IMG/VR virus record: IMGVR_UViG_3300046820_000607
Location: 1-28,938 of that record
Source: a virus
Length of the DNA: 28,938 nt
Reading direction: 5' to 3' (one strand)
Below, one piece after another: positions 8,423 through 14,355 of the stretch (position 1 is the stretch's first letter; each line of letters starts with the position of its first letter). Under the pieces are notes generated by a model. That model did no database searches and was not told where the DNA came from. It worked only from the letters and a program-made list of their open reading frames with translations. The translations under genes were made by a program, and so were the position numbers.

Positions 8423-8545
8423 ATGACTAAAGAGGAAAAAGAAAAAAACAACCGAAAAGAGCAGGAAAAAAAGCTACGCATTTACCTTGCTAAAATCGAA
8501 AAGCAAATAAAGAGAAATGAGAGTACCGACTATAGACGAGCTTAA
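8423..8545 (+). CDS. Small Lys/Glu-rich protein, 40 aa
   Basis: A short frame (MTKEEKEKNNRKEQEKKLRI, then YLAKIEKQIKRNESTDYRRA) between the connector and endolysin genes, overlapping the endolysin start by 29 bases in another frame. It is highly charged and probably one long helix. The ATG lies 8 bases after the connector stop. It might be a leader that couples translation of the endolysin, or simply low-complexity sequence; no family is recognised. Confidence 0.4.
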   Translation: MTKEEKEKNNRKEQEKKLRIYLAKIEKQIKRNESTDYRRA

Positions 8546-9062
8546 AGCTAAATTTACCGAGTTAGGCTACAAATGGGAACCTTTCCATTTAGTAGGTATT
8601 CGCTCCGCTGCCAATGAGCCTAATAAATTCGATGATCTAATAGGGGTAATTGATGGCAACGAGGTTAAATTTTACTCGGGTACAACTAACCCAGGTACAT
8701 ATTGGCTAAATTTACCCATGAACCCTCTCGGCGCTGCAGTTTTAAAAGCAGGGCAATATTTAGATACTTGGTCTATAGGTTTCCATAAAGGGAAATATAG
8801 AGCCTTAACACAAGCTAAGCCAATTACTGTATGGCGCGACGCGGATAAGGACAGCGTAGCAGAGGAGCAGGGCAAAGAGGATACAGGTATTTTTGGAATT
8901 AATATACACCGAGCTAATGAAGTTGTAGCCTCTAAAAACATAGACAAATGGAGCGCAGGCTGTCAGGTACTAAACGACCCTAAGCAATTTAAAGAGCTAC
9001 TAGATTTATGCGAGCAGAGCAAAAAGAAATATTTTACTTACACATTGCTACATGAATTCTGA
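8517..9062 (+). CDS. Endolysin, L,D-transpeptidase-like (His...SAGC) fold, 181 aa
   Basis: The C-terminal half carries GIFGINIHRANE (125-135) followed 15 residues later by DKWSAGCQVLND (143-154). A His, then a Ser-x-Gly-Cys motif is the signature arrangement of YkuD/L,D-transpeptidase-type enzymes, in which H131 and C149 would be the catalytic pair. The upstream segment SIGFHKGKYRALTQ holds a second His (H90). There is no signal peptide, so export would need the holins encoded next. Two small membrane proteins and two spanin-like genes follow with overlaps, which makes a peptidoglycan-active lysis enzyme the best reading. A cell-wall amidase with a related motif, or a virion protein, cannot be excluded. 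Confidence 0.65.
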   Translation: MRVPTIDELKAKFTELGYKWEPFHLVGIRSAANEPNKFDDLIGVIDGNEVKFYSGTTNPGTYWLNLPMNPLGAAVLKAGQYLDTWSIGFHKGKYRALTQAKPITVWRDADKDSVAEEQGKEDTGIFGINIHRANEVVASKNIDKWSAGCQVLNDPKQFKELLDLCEQSKKKYFTYTLLHEF

Positions 9063-9303
9063 AAAGGAAATAGAACTAATGCACGAGGAAATTAGAGAAA
9101 TTAATAAAAAACTAGATAGGGTTCTAGTTACTCTACTTGGAGATGAGCAAATGCAGATACAAGGCCTCACGCATAAAGTAGCAGAACATGATAAATATAT
9201 ACAGCGCCAAAAATTATTTATGGCAAAAATGAGCGGAATAGCTACGGCTATGGGAGTGCTCGGTAGCTTATTAGTGCAACTTGTTTTAAAACTCATTTCA
9301 TGA
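9052..9303 (+). CDS. Holin-associated membrane protein, XhlA-like architecture, 83 aa
   Basis: Residues 1-55 are charged and helical (EIREINKKLDRVLVTLLGDE and onward, coiled-coil-like). Residues about 59-82 form one hydrophobic helix (MSGIATAMGVLGSLLVQLVLKL). A cytoplasmic coiled coil plus a C-terminal membrane helix is the layout of XhlA-type haemolysin/holin partners. Its start overlaps the endolysin stop by 11 bases and its end overlaps the next holin-like gene by 4 bases (ATGA), so the genes are probably translationally coupled. Confidence 0.6.
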   Translation: MNSEKEIELMHEEIREINKKLDRVLVTLLGDEQMQIQGLTHKVAEHDKYIQRQKLFMAKMSGIATAMGVLGSLLVQLVLKLIS

Positions 9304-9545
9304 AATGGATTAAAAGTATACTAGCAGTAGACGGCAACCAAAGCTCAAAAAGATTAAGCGCAGTTTTAGCGCTTTTTTGTTGTATAGCTTTTGCCTGGAT
9401 AGCAACCTTTACACCGTACCAATGTCCTGAGTATATGTTTGAGGGCTTGCTAGTAATTGCAGGTGGGGGGTTAGGTCTTACTGTAATTGAGAGTATATTT
9501 ACACGATACAAAAAAGAAAAGGAAAATGGAAGCGAGGAAAATTAG
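9300..9545 (+). CDS. Holin-like protein with two membrane helices, 81 aa
   Basis: A small protein with hydrophobic helices at about 18-38 (RLSAVLALFCCIAFAWIATF) and 46-66 (MFEGLLVIAGGGLGLTVIES) and a charged C-terminal tail (RYKKEKENGSEEN), a class II holin layout. It starts with ATGA overlapping the previous stop and ends inside the start of the spanin-like gene. Within this cassette a holin role, controlling release of the endolysin from the cytoplasm, is the most likely. The family name is not certain. Confidence 0.65.
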   Translation: MKWIKSILAVDGNQSSKRLSAVLALFCCIAFAWIATFTPYQCPEYMFEGLLVIAGGGLGLTVIESIFTRYKKEKENGSEEN

Positions 9546-9840
9546 ACTAGGGTTAATAGTTATTTTTAGCTTATTGATGTGGGCGCTAATTAGCACTACT
9601 AAATATCAGGCGGAAATAATAAAGAGGTCCAAAGTAGAAAAGGCTCTACTAACTAATAAAACGCAAATAGATAGCTTAAAGGGCGTTAATGCGGAACGCC
9701 AGGCGCAAATAGATGAACTTAGCAAGCAATTAAAAATAAACGAAAATGAGTATAAAGAAAATATTAAAGCTATCGACTCTCTTAATAATCTTAATTTGCG
9801 TAAAGCCATGCAGCGCCTACTCGCAGAGCTTACCAAGTGA
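9526..9840 (+). CDS. Inner-membrane spanin-like protein, 104 aa
   Basis: Residues 1-6 are basic, 7-24 form one membrane helix (LGLIVIFSLLMWALIST), and the rest is a charged coiled coil (KTQIDSLKGVNAERQAQIDE onward) that would extend into the periplasm. This is the layout of Rz-type inner-membrane spanins, which help fuse inner and outer membranes in the last step of lysis in Gram-negative hosts. I chose ATG 9526 (MEARKIRLG), overlapping the holin gene by 20 bases, over the upstream ATG at 9487, which would add a charged extension. Its last 95 bases overlap the next gene in another frame, as Rz and Rz1 genes often do. Confidence 0.55.
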   Translation: MEARKIRLGLIVIFSLLMWALISTTKYQAEIIKRSKVEKALLTNKTQIDSLKGVNAERQAQIDELSKQLKINENEYKENIKAIDSLNNLNLRKAMQRLLAELTK

Positions 9841-10126
9841 TACTATTATATGTTTAAATGCGACTGAGGTACGCGCTTTATTAAAGCTTAAAGCGGAGCG
9901 CGACTATTTGCACTCTCAGTTAAAAGTAATGGTAAAGGCTGACAGTCTTAAAACAAAAGTCATAATAGATAACGACAAAACAATAAATAAGCTTACTTTA
10001 AACTTAGCCGAGACTGAAACTAAATACAACGATCAGTTAAATAAAAAAGAAAATTGGCGCACCGCTACGCTAGTCGGCATTCCCGTAAGTATTCTTACCG
10101 GTATTATTCTCTCTATATTTCTTTAA
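9746..10126 (+). CDS. Exported, C-terminally anchored spanin-like protein, 126 aa
   Basis: The N terminus is a signal peptide (MSIKKILKLSTLLIILICVK then PCSA-YSQ, with signal peptidase I-like cleavage after CSA). The middle is a charged coiled coil (LLKLKAERDYLHSQLKVMVK onward). The C-terminal residues about 107-126 form a second membrane helix (TLVGIPVSILTGIILSIF). Signal peptide plus C-terminal helix resembles unimolecular spanins, but the Cys residues near the signal peptide do not make a canonical lipobox. It begins inside the preceding spanin-like gene in another reading frame. It could be the partner of that protein or a second, independent membrane-disrupting factor. Confidence 0.5.
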   Translation: MSIKKILKLSTLLIILICVKPCSAYSQSLPSDTIICLNATEVRALLKLKAERDYLHSQLKVMVKADSLKTKVIIDNDKTINKLTLNLAETETKYNDQLNKKENWRTATLVGIPVSILTGIILSIFL

Positions 10127-10145
10127 GAGTTCCTCTGTTTATTCG

Positions 10146-10170
10146 TTATTAACATTCACTATGTTAATAA
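10146..10170. promoter_or_regulatory. Perfect 10-bp inverted repeat, operator or terminator
   Basis: TTATTAACAT and ATGTTAATAA flank a 5-base spacer. The site lies 14 bases upstream of a strong promoter and 20 bases after the last lysis gene. A run of eight T's follows at 10176-10183, so it could also act as an AT-rich intrinsic terminator. The half-site TGTTAATAA recurs at 15394-15402 and 18100-18108, which favours a protein-binding site. Confidence 0.55.
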
Positions 10171-10184
10171 ATATGTTTTTTTTG

Positions 10185-10215
10185 TTTGTGTAATTAAAAA
10201 AAGGTTGTACATTTG
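10185..10215 (+). promoter_or_regulatory. Bacteroidota-type promoter for the early/replication genes
   Basis: TTTG (10185-10188), 19 bases, then TACATTTG (10208-10215), an exact match to the TTTG-N19-TAnnTTTG promoter pattern of Bacteroidota. It lies about 28 bases upstream of the 10243 start codon, in one of the few intergenic gaps. It probably drives the small early genes and the replication module. Confidence 0.8.
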
Positions 10216-10242
10216 CTCTATAACCATAAAACAAAAAACAAA

Positions 10243-10365
10243 ATGAGAAAAGAACTTAAATTTATTCTAGGCTTAATTCTAATATTTATAGCCTGGGGAC
10301 TTATCGGTAACGACGAGTACGAATTTCAAAAGAGACACGAAACTGTAATAACTAAAAATAAATAA
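10243..10365 (+). CDS. Small single-pass membrane protein, 40 aa
   Basis: First gene after the strong promoter at 10185-10215, so probably early. MRKELK is followed by a hydrophobic helix (FILGLILIFIAWGLIG, about residues 7-22) and a charged tail ending HETVITKNK. An A-rich leader precedes the ATG, and the next gene starts two bases after its stop. No family is recognised. Being the promoter-proximal gene and membrane-bound suggests a host-takeover or superinfection role, but that is speculation. Confidence 0.6.
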   Translation: MRKELKFILGLILIFIAWGLIGNDEYEFQKRHETVITKNK

Positions 10366-10366
10366 A

Positions 10367-10549
10367 ATGGAAAAAAAAGTAAAATGGCAATTAGTAGAAA
10401 TGGAGCGCTATGACCGAACTATTTTTATGCTAAAACAAGACGGTCTAAGTATTAAAGCTTTTACAAATTACGAGGAGGCAGTGGCCGAATTTAACTTAGC
10501 GGTAAATTTTGTAGAAAAGGACACAGTACTAATGGAGGTGGAAATATGA
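10367..10549 (+). CDS. Hypothetical early protein, 60 aa
   Basis: A small soluble protein (MEKKVKWQLVEMERYDRTIF start), acidic towards the end, with alternating hydrophobic residues that suggest a beta-hairpin plus helix. It ends four bases into the next gene (ATGA-type overlap), which shows tight translational coupling. Not recognised. Confidence 0.6.
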   Translation: MEKKVKWQLVEMERYDRTIFMLKQDGLSIKAFTNYEEAVAEFNLAVNFVEKDTVLMEVEI

Positions 10550-10776
10550 AATACAAAGTAGTAGTTATTCCTATCGACGAAGTAAAGGTTTCTTTATACG
10601 ACCGTCTTAAAGTAAGTACCGAATTTCAAACCGACAGCTTCGAGGTAGCTCAGCAAATGCTAGCCATATTAGCTGACATCTACCAAATGCCTAAACCTAT
10701 TTGGTCAGACGTGCCTGGCGAGTTAGAAGTAAGAGACGAAAGCTTAATTTTAAAAATAACCATAGATCAAAACTAA
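10546..10776 (+). CDS. Hypothetical early protein, 76 aa
   Basis: Starts MKYKVVVIPIDEVKVSLYDR and runs through a predicted helix (FEVAQQMLAILADIYQM) to a beta-rich acidic end (LEVRDESLILKITIDQN). It overlaps the previous gene by four bases. The beta-helix-beta pattern is compatible with a small alpha/beta fold, but no family can be named. Part of the early operon. Confidence 0.6.
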   Translation: MKYKVVVIPIDEVKVSLYDRLKVSTEFQTDSFEVAQQMLAILADIYQMPKPIWSDVPGELEVRDESLILKITIDQN

Positions 10777-10798
10777 AACTTAAAAACATGACACAGGA
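10771..10798 (+). repeat. Duplicated 28-bp leader and start region, copy 1
   Basis: These 28 bases, spanning the A-rich leader, the ATG and codons for MTQ plus the next two bases, are identical to 11038-11065. A 13-bp core (AAACATGACACAG) occurs a third time at 11346-11358. In each case the shared block ends just inside a gene whose remaining sequence is unrelated. Confidence 0.85.
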
Positions 10799-11036
10799 GA
10801 AATTATTTGATTTGTTAAAAATGTATGACAAAAAAAACGAGCTTCACGTTAGATTGAAAAAATGCGAGTTAATGATAGAGCACGATTTAGAAAAAGCCTA
10901 CGTGCATTCAAGTAATGGCATGAATATACCCATAAGCTCATTAACCAATGAAGAATTTAAAAAATTAATGCAAAAAGAAATTAATAGTATTACTCATGAG
11001 TTAAATATAATAACTCTAAAATTTGAAAGAGCATAA
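10788..11036 (+). CDS. Hypothetical helical protein, 82 aa
   Basis: A charged, mostly helical protein (MTQEKLFDLLKMYDKKNELH, later FKKLMQKEINSITHELNIIT) with coiled-coil character at both ends. The frame is open upstream to 10701, but the ATG at 10788 lies in the duplicated leader that also begins the next gene, so it is the natural start. Function unknown; part of the early operon. Confidence 0.6.
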   Translation: MTQEKLFDLLKMYDKKNELHVRLKKCELMIEHDLEKAYVHSSNGMNIPISSLTNEEFKKLMQKEINSITHELNIITLKFERA

Positions 11037-11037
11037 C

Positions 11038-11065
11038 AACTAAAACTTAAAAACATGACACAGGA
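11038..11065 (+). repeat. Duplicated 28-bp leader and start region, copy 2
   Basis: Second copy of the 10771-10798 block; its ATG at 11055 starts the 90-residue gene. The identity stops after the first codons. Confidence 0.85.
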
Positions 11066-11327
11066 AAAGAATTTTATTTTTGTAGTATTTAAGTCGCCAC
11101 GTCGCTTAATACTAAGCACCTCAGAGGCAGGAACCGGTAACAGTGGAGAAAATATTATACTAGATTCTAAGCGCACTACCGACTATTATTTATGCCACGG
11201 AACCGAGGCGGAAGTTAGCAAATGGACCAACGAGCGCATGGCGGAAGGTTTCGACTTCGACGATTATTACAACCCCGCACCAAATTTTAACCCTTTGGAT
11301 CATTCAGACGTTTTAGTATATTTGTAA
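11055..11327 (+). CDS. Hypothetical protein, 90 aa
   Basis: MTQEKNFIFVVFKSPRRLIL begins a small alpha/beta-like protein that becomes acidic and aromatic near its end (GFDFDDYYNPAPNFNP). It shares only its first five residues and its leader with the previous gene. Its 3' end contains the promoter for the next gene (11294-11324). Function unknown. Confidence 0.6.
   Translation: MTQEKNFIFVVFKSPRRLILSTSEAGTGNSGENIILDSKRTTDYYLCHGTEAEVSKWTNERMAEGFDFDDYYNPAPNFNPLDHSDVLVYL
11294..11324 (+). promoter_or_regulatory. Bacteroidota-type promoter inside the end of the 90-aa gene
   Basis: TTTG (11294-11297), 19 bases, then TATATTTG (11317-11324). This matches the consensus and the spacing of the promoter at 10185-10215. 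Transcription would start near 11331 and serve the gene at 11350 and the SSB and replication genes beyond. Confidence 0.7.
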
Positions 11328-11349
11328 ACAATTTAAAACCTATATAAAC

Positions 11350-11580
11350 ATGACACAGTTTAAAAATGTAGTAGGAACGGTTACCGTTTCTAAATGGAGC
11401 GCCTCAGCTCACGAATGGCTACCTTACAGCCAATGCGAAGATTATTACTTATTAGATTTTAACGAGGTAGCTCGTCAGAATGAAGTAGTAATTGAAGATG
11501 CGAAATTTTTATTTCAATTCGAGAGCACCGGTAACGTTAATATTCAAACTTATTTCGGAAGTAATGAGTACTGTATCTAA
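11350..11580 (+). CDS. Hypothetical protein, 76 aa
   Basis: MTQFKNVVGTVTVSKWSASA start; aromatic and acidic (EWLPYSQCEDYYLLDFNEVA), probably beta-rich, without membrane segments. The start region shares 13 bases with the duplicated leader of the two genes before it. It lies directly downstream of the promoter at 11294-11324, and the next gene starts inside its last codons. Function unknown. Confidence 0.6.
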   Translation: MTQFKNVVGTVTVSKWSASAHEWLPYSQCEDYYLLDFNEVARQNEVVIEDAKFLFQFESTGNVNIQTYFGSNEYCI

Positions 11581-11848
11581 CTTGCAGCAGCGCGCGAAGT
11601 CTAAATTTATTTGCGTGCAGAGTAGCTACGGCCAGGCCGAGTACTCATTTAACGAAATAGTAGAATTACACCAATATGAAAACGGGACTACCGCCTACGA
11701 AAATTGGCGCGCCCATTTCGCAAATAATCCTCAAGAATTATGGATCATATCAAATGGACAAAGCTTAAACCCGAGTTCGATTGGGATAGAGCAGAAGAAA
11801 ACCTTGCTAACAAAATGCAAGGAGTACATAAATACATTGAAAAAATAA
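11564..11848 (+). CDS. Hypothetical protein, 94 aa
   Basis: MSTVSNLQQRAKSKFICVQS start. The middle (YGQAEYSFNEIVELHQYENG) and the later LWIISNGQSLNP resemble no family I know. The end is a basic helix (IEQKKTLLTKCKEYINTLKK). The frame is open back to 11492, but the ATG at 11564, overlapping the previous stop by 17 bases, gives the more compact arrangement. It immediately precedes the SSB-like gene. Confidence 0.55.
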   Translation: MSTVSNLQQRAKSKFICVQSSYGQAEYSFNEIVELHQYENGTTAYENWRAHFANNPQELWIISNGQSLNPSSIGIEQKKTLLTKCKEYINTLKK

Positions 11849-11850
11849 AT

Positions 11851-12306
11851 ATGAAAACAGCTAAAATAACAGCATGCACATTTACCCGGGAGTGGGCAGG
11901 TGCAAATGGAACAATTTACTACCACGATCTAACGCTAGATAATGGCGACAGCGGAAGCGTAGGAACAAAAGAAAAGAACAGCTCTAAAATTGCAGTAGGT
12001 GAGACTATTAGCTACAATATAGAGGCTAAAGAGTTCAACGGCAGAACTAGTTACAACATTAAACTAGCAGCTCCTGCTCCTAGCTTTAACAAGCCTGCAG
12101 GCGGAGGTTATTCTAACCCTGCTAATCAAAATGAAATTCGCAAAAGTGTATCGTTAAATAACGCGGTGCAATTTCATAAGGACCAAAAAGGGGCGACACC
12201 TGGAGCCGTACTCGAGACTGCAGAGATTTTTTTAGCATGGCTTCAAGAGGGTAAGGCAGAGGTAAAGCCTGAGGCTAAAGAAAACGAAAACGAAATGCCA
12301 TTTTAA
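11851..12306 (+). CDS. Single-stranded DNA-binding-like protein, 151 aa
   Basis: Residues 1-73 look like an OB fold (KITACTFTREWAGANGTIYY, DLTLDNGDSGSVGTKEK, ISYNIEAKEFNGRTSYNIKL). A Pro/Gly/Asn linker and an amphipathic segment (AVLETAEIFLAWLQEGKAEV) follow, and the acidic tail ends NENEMPF. An acidic C-terminal tail ending in Pro-Phe is the hallmark by which bacterial SSBs recruit partner proteins. The ATG at 11851 is preferred over the upstream in-frame ATG at 11740, which lies inside the previous gene. The DnaA-like gene follows after two bases, so this is the start of a replication module. Confidence 0.7.
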   Translation: MKTAKITACTFTREWAGANGTIYYHDLTLDNGDSGSVGTKEKNSSKIAVGETISYNIEAKEFNGRTSYNIKLAAPAPSFNKPAGGGYSNPANQNEIRKSVSLNNAVQFHKDQKGATPGAVLETAEIFLAWLQEGKAEVKPEAKENENEMPF

Positions 12307-12308
12307 CC

Positions 12309-12794
12309 ATGAAAAATATAGAGGAGCAACTAACAGTTAATTTAGATAACCTTTTAAAAATGGTTAAAAAAGAGGACCGCCTGCGCGCTAAAAGCTTATT
12401 GTATAAAATACACAATAATATAAATGCAGTAGACGGTAAGGCTAAGCATGAAAGCTACGGCGCCCCATTTGCAACCGAATTGCTCGCTAATATTTCCAAC
12501 GTAACCGCAGTTCCCTACTTAGATATAGTAGGGCGCTGTCGGAAGCGCGAGTATGTAGATATTAGACATTTTTGCTTTTGGGCCATTCGTAACAGCACGA
12601 AACTACCACTAAATAAAATAGGTAGATTTTTTGAGCGCGATCATGCGACAGTTTTGCATGGAATAACAAACTTTGAAAATTTATCTAAACATGACGAGGC
12701 TTACCGGAACCAGGTAAAGCATTACTTACAAGTCTTAGACATTCCCTTATTAATTGAAAAATACGAAATATTAACCGACACAGTAGTAAAATGA
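12309..12794 (+). CDS. DnaA domain IV-like replication protein, 161 aa
   Basis: Residues 83-120 (VDIRHFCFWAIRNSTKLPLN, then KIGRFFERDHATVLHGI) match the DNA-binding domain IV of DnaA: the helix-turn-helix followed by the signature RDHATVLHG at 110-118 (RDHSTVLHA in bacterial DnaA). The ATPase domain of DnaA is absent; the N-terminal 80 residues are helical and basic with no Walker motif. It probably recognises DnaA-box-like sites in the phage or host origin and may recruit or compete with host DnaA. It lies between the SSB-like gene and two more replication-region genes, overlapping the next by four bases. Confidence 0.75.
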   Translation: MKNIEEQLTVNLDNLLKMVKKEDRLRAKSLLYKIHNNINAVDGKAKHESYGAPFATELLANISNVTAVPYLDIVGRCRKREYVDIRHFCFWAIRNSTKLPLNKIGRFFERDHATVLHGITNFENLSKHDEAYRNQVKHYLQVLDIPLLIEKYEILTDTVVK

Positions 12795-13138
12795 AAAAGA
12801 AACAACTAGCCATAAAATTTAACAAGCAGACAGTTACTAAAGAGAGAATAAAAGCCGTTTGCGATTTAATAAATACCGGTAACTCGCCTAGCTACGCGCT
12901 AAAAAGTCTAGGCATGACTACGCGCTACGTTACCCCATTGCTAAAAGCGGGTATAATTTACAAGCACGATAAAGGCTATACTGCAGTTAAAAAGCTTTAC
13001 ATTGAAAAGTTCGAGCAGTTCAAAGAGCTAGAAATAAAAAGCCGATCTACAGCTATTCCAACTATGCAGGCTCATGAAGTAAAAAGAAATTGGCTTATTA
13101 GATTTTTTCTATATTTGTCCAAACTAATAAACAAATGA
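12791..13138 (+). CDS. Hypothetical basic protein, possible helix-turn-helix, 115 aa
   Basis: The sequence is Lys-rich. Residues 16-45 (TKERIKAVCDLINTGNSPSY, ALKSLGMTTR) suggest a small helix-turn-helix, followed by a basic stretch and a C-terminal hydrophobic-basic helix (WLIRFFLYLSKLINK). It overlaps the DnaA-like gene by four bases and the next gene by four bases. DNA binding is a guess from the composition and the HTH-like segment. Confidence 0.55.
   Translation: MKKKQLAIKFNKQTVTKERIKAVCDLINTGNSPSYALKSLGMTTRYVTPLLKAGIIYKHDKGYTAVKKLYIEKFEQFKELEIKSRSTAIPTMQAHEVKRNWLIRFFLYLSKLINK
13110..13117 (+). promoter_or_regulatory. Possible -7 promoter element (TATATTTG)
   Basis: Exact TAnnTTTG match 17 bases before the ATG at 13135, inside the end of the previous gene. 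The upstream element is weak: only TTGG at 13090-13093, with a spacing of 16 bases, instead of TTTG at 19. It could be an internal promoter for the next two genes. Confidence 0.35.
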
Positions 13139-13443
13139 ACCTAGCTTTTTTAATTCAGCGCCTGGAGGCGTTAGAGGCTCGGATAGAAAAATTAGAAAAG
13201 AGAAAAGGCGCAGAAAAATTTGAAGCGCCTACTCTTTTTGAAATTGAAAACGAGTGCGGAAATAAAGTAATTGCCCAAAACTTTTTTAACTATTACGAGG
13301 CCAACGGTTGGCACGTAGGTAAAGTAAAAATGAAAAATTGGAAAGCGGCATTACGCAAATGGATAACCCCTAAAAATAACGAAAATGAGCGAGTTGGTCG
13401 TATACAGCAGTCTGAGCTTCAAGCGTTCCTTAACAAGCCTTGA
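13135..13443 (+). CDS. Putative replication-region protein with C-terminal basic domain, 102 aa
   Basis: Residues 4-28 form a coiled coil (AFLIQRLEALEARIEKLEKR). The rest (PTLFEIENECGNKVIAQNFF, then NYYEANGWHVGKVKMKNWKA, ALRKWI) resembles the C-terminal domain found in many phage replication-initiation proteins, where a YYxxxGWxVGK...MKxWKAAxRxW pattern is common. Its job may be to couple the DnaA-like protein to replication, but this is inference. It overlaps the previous gene by four bases and the next by 59. Confidence 0.6.
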   Translation: MNLAFLIQRLEALEARIEKLEKRKGAEKFEAPTLFEIENECGNKVIAQNFFNYYEANGWHVGKVKMKNWKAALRKWITPKNNENERVGRIQQSELQAFLNKP

Positions 13444-14125
13444 AAAGCATTTTATTGACGAGCTGCACGGTAATAAAGTAATAAGCTTAGACCCTGCTAC
13501 CTGGAGACAGTTAATAGCTCAGGCTTGCGTTACAAACGGAATAAAAGATTTACCGAGTGATATCGAGGTAGACTTACTACTAAAAAGTTTTGAAAGTAAT
13601 AAGTTTGTTGGTATTACTCTACAGGCTTTTAACCTTGCTTTTTATTTGAATGCAATGGGCACGGAATGGGAGCGAGTGGATAGCTTTAACTGTTTCTCAG
13701 TAGCTTTCATGTGCGACGTACTTAACAACTATCTAGAGCTTAAAAATAAGAAATGGATAGAAATTAATAAAGCTATTAAGCAACCCGACGCACTACCCAA
13801 AACTACTAATACCGAAATGGATCTACATGAATGGCTGCAGTCAGATATTAAACGCTATTCAGAGGGTAAATGGCAGTATATCGAAGTATACGCAGCTAGT
13901 GTAGCTCGGGAAATGTTTAGTAAAAAATTATTTACGCCTGAGGACTTTACACCGGATCAGTGGAATAATTGGCGCAGCTCGGCACAGTTCCGCACCCAGG
14001 GCAAATGGAAAAGCGAAGGCAGGCGTTTAGAATTTGCTAAAGAGGATTTTACTTTTGAGGTTAACCAAGAAGTAGGTAGAGCTGTTTACGAGTACATTTT
14101 AAAAAATAAAATAAAAAGTAAATAA
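13385..14125 (+). CDS. Hypothetical replication-region protein, 246 aa
   Basis: A soluble, helix-rich protein (FIDELHGNKVISLDPATWRQ, LLLKSFESNKFVGITLQAFN, LHEWLQSDIKRYSEGKWQYI). I do not recognise the family. Its start lies 59 bases inside the preceding replication-type gene, in another frame, so the two are probably translationally coupled. In phages of this size a gene here often encodes a replisome organiser or helicase loader, but no AAA+ motifs are visible, so I leave the function open. Confidence 0.55.
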   Translation: MSELVVYSSLSFKRSLTSLEKHFIDELHGNKVISLDPATWRQLIAQACVTNGIKDLPSDIEVDLLLKSFESNKFVGITLQAFNLAFYLNAMGTEWERVDSFNCFSVAFMCDVLNNYLELKNKKWIEINKAIKQPDALPKTTNTEMDLHEWLQSDIKRYSEGKWQYIEVYAASVAREMFSKKLFTPEDFTPDQWNNWRSSAQFRTQGKWKSEGRRLEFAKEDFTFEVNQEVGRAVYEYILKNKIKSK

Positions 14126-14127
14126 CT

Positions 14128-14355
14128 ATGGAAAAGAAACAAACTGCGGTTGAATGGTTAGCTGAACAATTAGTGCCAAAGGCTATGCTTACCTATGATG
14201 CTATAACTTATAATGCTATTCAACAAGCCAAGCAAATGGAGAAGGAGCAGCAAAAGTATTTCTTTGATTGTGGAAGGCAATATCAATTAAATGGGGAAGG
14301 AACATTCACCCAAGTTTACAACGAAACTTACGGAGGTCAAGATGAAAGCAAATGA
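14128..14355 (+). CDS. Hypothetical small protein, 75 aa (accessory segment)
   Basis: MEKKQTAVEWLAEQLVPKAM start. Proteins with this AVEWLxEQL opening are common as short accessory genes in Bacteroidota phages and prophages, with no known function. It is helical and Gln-rich, ending GGQDESK. Codon use differs from the flanking genes: AAT, GAT and TAT dominate, and CTA (frequent elsewhere) is absent. Its end contains GGAGG followed by the ATG of the next gene, a Shine-Dalgarno arrangement unusual in this genome. Confidence 0.65.
   Translation: MEKKQTAVEWLAEQLVPKAMLTYDAITYNAIQQAKQMEKEQQKYFFDCGRQYQLNGEGTFTQVYNETYGGQDESK
14332..14347 (+). repeat. Repeated gene-junction sequence with Shine-Dalgarno and ATG, copy 1
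   Basis: The 16 bases GGAGGTCAAGATGAAA occur here and again at 14783-14798. Each is the end of one gene (GGQDE...K) and the start of the next (ATG AAA), with GGAGG five bases before the ATG. Confidence 0.8.

Noticed and set aside
9487-9525. Longer start for the inner spanin-like protein
   Set aside because: It would place 13 charged residues of the overlapping holin region in front of the membrane helix; the ATG at 9526 gives a standard layout.
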